Positions 1-6,711 of a DNA stretch of 64,000 bases are shown one piece after another. The notes under the pieces were generated by a model, which was not told the origin of the DNA, made no database searches, and saw only the letters and a program-made list of their open reading frames with translations. Positions within the stretch are counted from its first letter, which is position 1. Every line of letters begins with the position of its first letter. The position numbers and the translations under genes were made by a program. Origin of the DNA: Rhizobium sp. BK313 (lineage in GTDB: Bacteria; Pseudomonadota; Alphaproteobacteria; Rhizobiales; Rhizobiaceae); NCBI RefSeq assembly GCF_014193655.1, contig NZ_JACHZQ010000008.1:310001-374000 (forward strand), in the 5' to 3' direction.

Positions 1-789
1 GTGGAAATTCATCTTCGGCGCCGGCATGCTGCGGTAACCGACGCCCTGCTTGCGATAGTTTTCACCGGCATGCGCGGCCCAGACGACGTCCTTGATCGGC
101 GCGAGATAACGCGAGCCCTCTGCCAGCACTGGATGACCGGCATTGATATGATAACAATACATATGCGGCGTCCGGTAGAAGCCGCGATTGACCACCCGGT
201 CGGTGAGCTTGATATCGTTGCTGCCCATCTTGATCTCGATGCGCCGCACGAGTTCAAGATGTTCGCCGAAGACGGTGCCCTGCGACACAATTCCCTCGCA
301 CCAGAGAAAACAGTCATCTCCCTCCCAGCGCTCGCCGTAGCCCGAAAGCTTACCGGGGATCGTGCCTATGCGGCCGTGGATCGAATGGCTGACGGTCTTC
401 TTCGGACCGTAGACGTAATGATCGGCCGGCTCGTCATACATGAAGAGGATATGGTCGAGACCGCACGTTACCATCAAGCCGGAGAAGGAGCGCAGCCAGG
501 CAAGCCCACCCTCGCCCTCATATTCGGCGAGGCCCGGATGCTTGAATCCCGCCGGAGAGTGCCAGCCGATCGCCATGCCGCGATAGTCGCAATCGGCGAT
601 ATCGAAGGCCCGGTCGATCAGTACGGTGAAGCGCAGGCCGGTGCCGCTGTGGAACTCAAGCATGCGAATACCGCGCTCGACGCCATCGCCGAGCGTCATC
701 AGCCGCACGCCGGCAAATTGCGATAGCGCCCCGGCACTGGCAGCAATGTCGCGGCGCGATTTCGTCCCTCCGTATAAGTCGACCATCAT
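1..789 (-). CDS. DUF4432 family aldose-epimerase-like protein (C-terminus cut by window edge)
   Basis: This minus-strand frame has 263 codons and runs off the window edge. It starts at ATG 789 (a second ATG follows at 786) and reads MMVDLYGGTKSRRD, then a beta-rich sequence with GLRFTVLIDRAFDIADC, a GWHSPAGF segment and CGLDHILF. These are typical of the DUF4432 family, which belongs to the galactose-mutarotase-like superfamily. Family members are usually near 340-350 residues, so the last quarter is missing only because of the window edge. Its neighbours are remnants of a sugar importer and a sugar isomerase, which fits a sugar or sugar-acid role. No clear ribosome site precedes the start. 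The long plus-strand frame over the same bases is taken as its shadow. Confidence 0.8.
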   Translation of the reverse strand, partial: MMVDLYGGTKSRRDIAASAGALSQFAGVRLMTLGDGVERGIRMLEFHSGTGLRFTVLIDRAFDIADCDYRGMAIGWHSPAGFKHPGLAEYEGEGGLAWLRSFSGLMVTCGLDHILFMYDEPADHYVYGPKKTVSHSIHGRIGTIPGKLSGYGERWEGDDCFLWCEGIVSQGTVFGEHLELVRRIEIKMGSNDIKLTDRVVNRGFYRTPHMYCYHINAGHPVLAEGSRYLAPIKDVVWAAHAGENYRKQGVGYRSMPAPKMNFH

Positions 790-818
790 GTCATCCCGTC
801 TTTCGGTATTGTAGGAGA

Positions 819-844
819 CGGCCGGGCCAATAAAAACCCGGCCG
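819..844. repeat. 8-bp perfect inverted repeat between remnant and DUF4432 gene
   Basis: CGGCCGGG (819-826) pairs with CCCGGCCG (837-844) around a 10-base A/T-rich loop. It lies just downstream of the truncated isomerase tail and upstream of the DUF4432 start. It lacks a T-run after the stem on either strand, so a terminator role is possible but weak. Confidence 0.35.
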
Positions 845-852
845 CGATATCA

Positions 853-1020
853 TCAAAGACCTAGAGCGCGCAGTTTGCCGTCGAGGAATTTCTTGGCGCG
901 CGGCACATCCGATTCATCAAGATGCTCGATGATCATGGGGATATTCGGATGCTTCTGTGCCAAGCGCTTCAGGTAGAGATCGTAATTCAGTGCCCCGAGG
1001 CCAGGCGCCGGCAGCCGCCA
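853..1020 (-). pseudogene. C-terminal remnant of a sugar phosphate isomerase/epimerase (TIM barrel)
   Basis: On the minus strand the last roughly 50 codons before the stop at 853 read GLGALNYDLYLKRLA, then PMIIEHLDESD and a Lys-rich end. This is the typical C-terminus of xylose-isomerase-like TIM-barrel sugar phosphate isomerases/epimerases, which are usually 270-300 residues. No upstream part of that family is present. The sequence passes directly, out of frame, into the N-terminal part of a solute-binding protein. I read this as the 3-prime side of a deletion junction. The orientation matches the upstream remnant, as expected if one operon lost its middle genes. Confidence 0.7.
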
Positions 1021-1514
1021 GTTTCCGTGAGATCGCCCAGCCGGTTCCACTCGACGGCGTAGATGTCGAAAGACCCGCCCTTGGTGGAAATGTCCTGCAT
1101 CGTCTTGGTGAATTCCTGGCCATTGGGCACGCCGACGATGTCCAGCGTGATGCCGGTTTCCTTCTCCCACAGCTCCTTGATCGACGGCGCCCCTGCCGGG
1201 AATGGCTTGGTCAACTGCCCGATCGAACCATCGGAAAGGCCGAGGACGATCTTGGCCGGCGCCTTGCCGGCACCCTTCATTTCCTTGATCGCCTCGATCG
1301 CGCGGCCTTCCGGCGTGTCCGGCCCGTACTGATAGCGCTCGGCGCCATCGAAGCCCGTCGGGCCGCCGATCATGCCGGGCGCCAGAGCATCGCCAGCATA
1401 GGCACGGCCGGGGCGAATGAATTGCGGGGCGATGCCCGCGGCGGCAGTCAGGGCAAGCGCCCGGCCACCGGTCGCCAACAAGTCGCGGCGCGACATGCGA
1501 AACAGATTTGACAT
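987..1514 (-). pseudogene. Truncated Tat-exported ABC sugar-binding protein (N-terminal part)
   Basis: The frame starts at ATG 1514 with a strong GGAGGGAT ribosome site and encodes 175 residues. A twin-arginine leader (MSRRDLLATGGRALALTAAA) is followed by a family-typical start of a large extracellular solute-binding protein (KELWEKETGITLDIVGVP, FDIYAVEWNRLGDLTETGG). After that motif, near base 1015, homology stops and the frame terminates within foreign sequence. Full-length relatives are roughly 400-550 residues, so most of the ligand-binding domain and presumably the permease and ATPase genes are lost. The LacI-type gene diverging from it was probably its regulator. Confidence 0.75.
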
Positions 1515-1801
1515 TGTGGTGATCCCTCCCGTCGGCAGCTTCCTCCTCTGCCGATCCGTGAGGATTATTGACGGCTCAAATGATCGATGTCAACATCATA
1601 ACAAATCATATTACATCACAATGCATCGAAACTAACGAATATGTCACCGCTCATTGAGGCAACAATGGAATAAACGCTCGAAAAAATGGGTGTAGAACAA
1701 GGGGATAGTTTGCAATATTCGCGGCTTGCAGCCCTCGGCCCCTTGCATCTCCTGCGATTAGAAATACATCATTTCCCATCATCGCGTAGAAGGGAATCGA
1801 T
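1515..1801. promoter_or_regulatory. Divergent promoter region between binding-protein remnant and LacI regulator
   Basis: This 287-bp A/T-richer spacer carries the start regions of both divergent genes. GATGTCAACATC (1586-1597) is a short imperfect operator-like palindrome inside a longer ATGAT/ATCAT arrangement (1580-1599). I see no gene. The LacI protein is the obvious candidate to bind here, but no site matches a known consensus well enough to assign. Confidence 0.4.
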
Positions 1802-2821
1802 TTGCGATCGACATTGACCGACATTGCTCGCGAGGCTGGCGTCTCCAGCGCCACGGTGGACCGGGTGCTGAACAATCGCAACGGCGTCAAAGAGCGAACG
1901 CGCGAGGTCGTGATCGAGACCGCAAAGCGGCTCGGCTATCTCGCCGGTTCCGGCTTGACCCTTGTGTCGCCGCAAAACCGTATCCGGCTGGATTTCGTCC
2001 TTCCAGCCGGCACCAACACCTTCATCGCCAATCTCCTGGCGCAGATCGAGCGGCAAGCGGCGCGGCAACATGAACTCGATGTCCATATCCATTCGATAGA
2101 GGGCTTCAACCCCGATACCTTGGCCCGGACCCTTCACGAATTGCAGGGAAAGACGCTGGGGGTCGGCGTCATCGCACTCGACCATCCGACGGTACGCGAA
2201 GCCATGCGCAACCTGGCTGCTTCCGGCGTCTCGATTGTGACGCTTGCCTCCGATATCCTGCATGTGCCCCGTATCGGCTATATCGGCATCGACAACCGTG
2301 CCGCCGGACGCCTTGCTGGCTATCTGCTCGGACGCTTCCTCGGCGGCGGCATCAAACACAAGGTTGCGCTCTTTGCCGGATCGCTCTCCTACCGTGGTCA
2401 TGAAGAACGGGAGATGGGCTTCCGCCACATCCTGGGCGAGGATTTTCCAAATCTGGAAATCGTCGAGTTGCGAGAAATTCGTGACGACCGGGAAAGAGCC
2501 TATGAGGAAGCCATTTCTCTCCTGAAGCGACATCCAGATCTTTCCGGCATCTACAATATCGGCGCCGGCAATCAGGGGATCGGCCAGGCCTTGATCGAAT
2601 CCAACCGTGCAGGCCAGATCATTTTCATCGGCCACGAACTGACGGACCACAACAAGGCGTTTTTGCTGGACGGCACACTGGACGCCGTTATCGACCAGAA
2701 CCCGCGCGTCGAAGCCCGCGAAGCTTTGGCCATGCTGAGCCGTGCGATCCGCGGTCTGCCGATGGATTATCATCCACCACGGCTGCAGGTCATTTTTCGG
2801 GAAAACATCCCCGAGAGCTGA
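1802..2821 (+). CDS. LacI family transcriptional regulator
   Basis: This is a 339-residue protein. The N-terminal LacI helix-turn-helix (TLTDIAREAGVSSATVDRVL, about residues 4-24) and hinge helix are followed by a periplasmic-binding-protein-like effector domain (residues about 60-335). The start is TTG 1802: an in-frame TAG at 1787-1789 excludes anything further upstream, and AAGGGA sits five bases before the TTG. It diverges from a truncated sugar-binding protein gene, so its original job was probably to sense the sugar handled by that importer. The effector domain looks intact. With the importer deleted it may now be an orphan. The effector cannot be named from sequence. Confidence 0.9.
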   Translation: MRSTLTDIAREAGVSSATVDRVLNNRNGVKERTREVVIETAKRLGYLAGSGLTLVSPQNRIRLDFVLPAGTNTFIANLLAQIERQAARQHELDVHIHSIEGFNPDTLARTLHELQGKTLGVGVIALDHPTVREAMRNLAASGVSIVTLASDILHVPRIGYIGIDNRAAGRLAGYLLGRFLGGGIKHKVALFAGSLSYRGHEEREMGFRHILGEDFPNLEIVELREIRDDRERAYEEAISLLKRHPDLSGIYNIGAGNQGIGQALIESNRAGQIIFIGHELTDHNKAFLLDGTLDAVIDQNPRVEAREALAMLSRAIRGLPMDYHPPRLQVIFRENIPES

Positions 2822-2945
2822 AAGTGCGCAGACGCGTGTTTCCGACAGCGTTCCGGTCTCGAGGGCAGGCCGGAATACGCAAATTGCCTTTTCCGCGTTC
2901 CCTGACGTGGTTGACGCCGACCTCCGCGCCCTGCACTGGACTTGA

Positions 2946-2969
2946 CGTTATATATGAACGAATATAACG
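2946..2969. promoter_or_regulatory. Palindromic operator upstream of GntR gene
   Basis: CGTTATAT (2946-2953) and ATATAACG (2962-2969) form a perfect 8-bp inverted repeat around an 8-base spacer. It lies about 95 bases before the GntR start in an otherwise empty 242-bp spacer. The A/T-rich arms with central spacing fit a GntR/FCD-type operator. Autoregulation is an inference. Confidence 0.55.
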
Positions 2970-3063
2970 AAGACTATGTTCAGCAGGATGCAAAAGCCGT
3001 TGGGAACGTCGCCAGGACGGTCGGGTGGTGTTGCCCTGGGGAATATTCGAAAGGAATAGGTCT

Positions 3064-3696
3064 ATGGCCAATCTCGGATTGAACGTACCCCGCGCCGTCT
3101 CGTTGCGTCAGCAAGTGACCGACGGCCTCCGGGGATCGATCCTCTCCGGCAAGCTACGCCCGGGCCAGAAACTGATCGAACGCGAGATTTGCGAGGAAAT
3201 GCGGATCAGCCGGACCGTGCTGCGCGAAGCATTACAGCATCTCGAGGCCGAGGGCATGATCGTCAATGCCCCACCCAGAGGCCGCGTCGTCGCAAATATC
3301 AGTGCCGAAGAAGCGCAGGAGATCTATGCGGTGCGCCAAGCGATCGAATGGCTTGTTGTCGACGGTTTCAGCCGCAACGCGACGGAGCTCCAAGTCAGGC
3401 AGCTTCGGGAAATACTCCATCAGCTCGACTCGCTGGTGGATCCCGAAGACATCCTGGCGGTCGAGGACGAATTCACCGCCAGGCTACTCAAAGGCAGTGG
3501 CAACAGGGTTGCCGCCGATATTCTTTCGCAGTTGAACAACCGGATCACCGTTCTGCGCCGGCTGTCACTCGTCGACGAGCTGGCTGCGGACAAACGGCGG
3601 ACGGAGCTGCACGCACTCATGTCGGCCATCGAGGCCCGCAGCGCAAATGCAATGATGCGCGCAATGCGACCCGCATCACCCGCTGCGGCGGAGTAA
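3064..3696 (+). CDS. GntR family regulator, FCD subfamily
   Basis: This is a 210-residue protein from ATG 3064, preceded by AAGGAATAGG; an upstream in-frame ATG lacks a ribosome site. The N-terminal winged helix (SLRQQVTDGLRGSILSGKL, then REICEEMRISRTVLREAL) is followed by an all-helical FCD effector domain. The C-terminus ends abruptly in PASPAAAE. One frame over, the bases read ITRCGGVTE and continue to a stop at 3734, which resembles the usual last helix of this family, so a recent frameshift near 3655-3665 is possible. It converges on the molybdenum hydroxylase operon and probably controls it or itself through the palindrome at 2946. Confidence 0.88.
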   Translation: MANLGLNVPRAVSLRQQVTDGLRGSILSGKLRPGQKLIEREICEEMRISRTVLREALQHLEAEGMIVNAPPRGRVVANISAEEAQEIYAVRQAIEWLVVDGFSRNATELQVRQLREILHQLDSLVDPEDILAVEDEFTARLLKGSGNRVAADILSQLNNRITVLRRLSLVDELAADKRRTELHALMSAIEARSANAMMRAMRPASPAAAE

Positions 3697-3726
3697 CGGA
3701 AACCTCCGCTACAAAGTCCTTACGTG

Positions 3727-4548
3727 TCAGTTGATCTCGACGCCGCCGAGGCTGGCGACGGCTCGCCGCGTCATGACAGCGACGAGATGAGCCCGATATT
3801 CGGCCGACGCATGCATATCGCCCATCATATCGGCGGGATCCGGCAGAAGCCCCATCAAGGCTTCCGGAGCAAGGTGAGCCGTCAGCGCTTCTTCCGCTGC
3901 CGTCCAGCGGAATACGCCGGAATTGCCGGCACCGGTAATGGCAACTCGGACATGGCCATCGCGATGCCTGGCGACGAAGGCTGCCGCCAAAGCATAACGC
4001 GAGGCGGGATTGCGGAACTTGGCATAGCCGGCGATTTCGGGGATCTTGAATTCCAGCCGGGCGAGAATCTCGCCCTCTTCGAGCGCTGTCGTATAAAGGC
4101 CGGCAAAATAGTCGTCGGAAGCTATGGCACGCCTGTCGGTGTGGACGGTCGCATCGAGACCGAGCACGGCCGAGGGATAGTCGGCAGCCGGGTCGTTGTT
4201 GGCGACCGAACCGCCGATCGTGCCGACATGGCGGACCTGAACGTCGGCGATCGAGCCGGCAAGGCCGCTCAGCGCCGGAATGACGGCGGCGATCTCTTTC
4301 GAAGCAGCAACGGCCGCATGCGTGGTCGCCGAACCGATGATAACGCCGTCGGCCTCGATCCGGATACCGGAAAGCTCGGGTATCCGCCGCACGTCGATCA
4401 GATTGGCGGGCGCGGCAAGCCGGCCCTTCATCGCCGGGATCAGCGTATGGCCGCCGGAGAGATAGGCCGGCTCTTCAGTGTTGGAATAGATCTCGACGGC
4501 CTCTGCGAGCGTCTTCGGCCGATGGTATTTGGTCTCGTACATGTACAT
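3727..4548 (-). CDS. FAD-binding medium subunit of a xanthine dehydrogenase family hydroxylase (CoxM-like)
   Basis: This is a 273-residue FAD-binding subunit carrying electrons between the Fe-S subunit and an acceptor. The two family FAD motifs are present: YLSGGHTLIPAMK near residue 30 and TIGGSVANNDPAADYPS near residue 110. The C-terminal CO-dehydrogenase flavoprotein domain ends at the stop. It is the last gene of the operon (large subunit, NMT1-type protein, CoxG-like, Fe-S, FAD), 21 bases after the Fe-S gene. A second ATG lies at 4542, so the start could be two codons later. Length is normal for the family, about 270-290 residues. Confidence 0.92.
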   Translation of the reverse strand: MYMYETKYHRPKTLAEAVEIYSNTEEPAYLSGGHTLIPAMKGRLAAPANLIDVRRIPELSGIRIEADGVIIGSATTHAAVAASKEIAAVIPALSGLAGSIADVQVRHVGTIGGSVANNDPAADYPSAVLGLDATVHTDRRAIASDDYFAGLYTTALEEGEILARLEFKIPEIAGYAKFRNPASRYALAAAFVARHRDGHVRVAITGAGNSGVFRWTAAEEALTAHLAPEALMGLLPDPADMMGDMHASAEYRAHLVAVMTRRAVASLGGVEIN

Positions 4549-4569
4549 GGCGTTGCCTCGGCTCCCCTG

Positions 4570-5061
<492 letters not shown>

Positions 5062-5078
5062 GGGTAACCTCGATTATT

Positions 5079-5729
5079 TCAATGGACAGCCACAGCGATG
5101 ACGATGGCTGCGATCACGACAACGGCAAGTCCGATGAGCAAGAGCGTGGACTTGTTGGACGATGCGGTCGGCTGCGTAACGGAGGGTGGTGCGGCAGCGG
5201 CCGGCGCGGCGACCGCTACCGCCGGCTCCGCATTGCCATCGACGATGACCGCTTCGTAAGCTGCCGACCCCTGCTCGACGGCAGCGGCGGGCGCCGAAGC
5301 ACGGGCAGCGAGGCTCGCGAAGAATTCGTCGGCCAGCTTTTTTGCGGTCGAGTCGATCAGGCGGGCTCCGAGCTGCGCCAACTTGCCGCCAACCTGCGCC
5401 TTGGCCGTATAGGAGAGGATCGTTTCGCCCTCGGCCTCGGCAAGATGCACATCCGCTCCGCCTTTGGCGAAACCCGCTACACCGCCTTTGCCCTCACCGG
5501 AAATCGTATAGCTCTCCGGCGCCTGAATATTGCTGAGTTTCACCGAACCGTCGAAGGTCGCCTTTATCGGCCCAATTTTTGTAGTGACGCGCGCCGTAAA
5601 GCCGTCTTCCAGGCTGCCGTCGAGGCTGTCGCAGCCAGGAATGCAGTCCTTCAACACCTGCGGATCGTTGATCATCGCCCAGACGTCATGGCGTGACGCC
5701 CTGATCCGGTATTCACCCTTGAGATCCAT
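5079..5729 (-). CDS. CoxG-like SRPBCC protein with C-terminal membrane anchor
   Basis: This is a 216-residue protein of the CO dehydrogenase subunit G family. An SRPBCC lipid-binding-like fold (residues 1-150; CIPGCDSLDG, ATFDGSVKL, GEGKGG) is followed by an Ala/Pro-rich linker and a single hydrophobic helix at the C-terminus (about 192-214), which should anchor it in the membrane. CoxG in Oligotropha links CO dehydrogenase to the membrane. A similar role for this hydroxylase is inferred from the family. The start has a strong GGGAGGGG ribosome site. Several molybdenum hydroxylases that do not act on CO carry such a gene, so its presence does not define the substrate. Confidence 0.9.
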   Translation of the reverse strand: MDLKGEYRIRASRHDVWAMINDPQVLKDCIPGCDSLDGSLEDGFTARVTTKIGPIKATFDGSVKLSNIQAPESYTISGEGKGGVAGFAKGGADVHLAEAEGETILSYTAKAQVGGKLAQLGARLIDSTAKKLADEFFASLAARASAPAAAVEQGSAAYEAVIVDGNAEPAVAVAAPAAAAPPSVTQPTASSNKSTLLLIGLAVVVIAAIVIAVAVH

Positions 5730-5756
5730 GGATCCCCTCCCTCACTATCGTTCTTG

Positions 5757-6692
5757 TCATCGATTGCCGTCGGCGGCCTCGTAGTAGGAAAGGTCCAGAT
5801 ATTTTGCCGCATCGGTCAGCACCTTGCCGCTTTTGCCGAAACGCGAGCGCAGATCGAGGACGCGCATCATACCTTCGGGCAGGATCCTGGCGTCCGGCGT
5901 CAGACCGGAGCGCGGCGACAGCAGGCTTGTCATGACCGACTGCAGGGCGGCCGGCTGGATCTCCGGCATCTTCGCCTGCAGGATCTGTTCGGCCTCGGCG
6001 CGATTCTGCGAATCGAGTGTCCAGGCAAGACCCTTGAGATAAGCACGGATGAATGCCTTCACCGTTTCCGGATTGGCGCTCGCCCATGGCCGCCGTGCCG
6101 CGACGGAACCGCCCTGGTAGCTGTCGAAGATTTCGGTCGAAAGACCGAGCACGTTGAAACCCGATTTGCGTGCGATGCTGGTGAAGGGCTCGATGGTGAG
6201 CGTTGCGGCATGCTCGCCGCCTTTGACCGATTGCCAGCGCTGCGGCGTCGCACCCACCGGTACAAAGGTCGTGTCCTCCGGCTTGAGACCGGCCCGTGCA
6301 AACATCTCGTAGAGAACGAAGGCGAAGCCGGTGGAGAGCGCATCAAGCGCGATCGTACGGCCCTTGAGGTCGGCATAGGTCTTGGCATCGGGTGCTGCGA
6401 CGATCGCAAGTTCTAGCTGCGTCGCTCCCATGATGACGACGTAATCCGGATTGACGGCGGCTCCGGCCGGCCCCTGACCTTCCCCATAGGCAACGACGTT
6501 GTCGAATGCCGTGAAGATGATGTCGAACTCGCCGGCGGCCGTGCGCTCGGCCTGCGCCACGGAGTTCGGCGTCAGCGTGAGCTCGATCGCAAGTCCTTCC
6601 TCTGCGAAGAAGCCTTTTTCAATGGCGGCGAAGGTCGGCAGGTTCGGAGCGCCCGGAAAGGCGATGATGCGGATGGTTTGAAGATCGGTCAT
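5757..6692 (-). CDS. NMT1/SsuA-type ligand-binding protein without signal peptide
   Basis: This is a 311-residue protein with the fold of aromatic/sulfonate/pyrimidine ABC binding proteins: RIIAFPGAPNLPTFAAIEKGFF, then a domain-crossing ALDALSTGFAFVLYEM segment. The start at 6692 has an AGGAG site, and the mature-like fold begins at residue 7. There is no room for a Sec or Tat leader, so the protein should stay in the cytoplasm. It is embedded between the large subunit and the CoxG-like gene with 19-27 base spacing, so it belongs to the hydroxylase operon. It could be a substrate-binding helper or a periplasmic protein that lost its leader. A separate exported homologue exists at 15688-16683. 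Confidence 0.82.
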   Translation of the reverse strand: MTDLQTIRIIAFPGAPNLPTFAAIEKGFFAEEGLAIELTLTPNSVAQAERTAAGEFDIIFTAFDNVVAYGEGQGPAGAAVNPDYVVIMGATQLELAIVAAPDAKTYADLKGRTIALDALSTGFAFVLYEMFARAGLKPEDTTFVPVGATPQRWQSVKGGEHAATLTIEPFTSIARKSGFNVLGLSTEIFDSYQGGSVAARRPWASANPETVKAFIRAYLKGLAWTLDSQNRAEAEQILQAKMPEIQPAALQSVMTSLLSPRSGLTPDARILPEGMMRVLDLRSRFGKSGKVLTDAAKYLDLSYYEAADGNR

Positions 6693-6711
6693 AATCGAAA
6701 ACGCTCCTGAA

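Noticed and set aside
1..726. Long plus-strand open frame of 241 codons at the left edge
   Set aside because: The opposite strand encodes a recognisable DUF4432 protein through the same bases; the plus-strand translation resembles no family.
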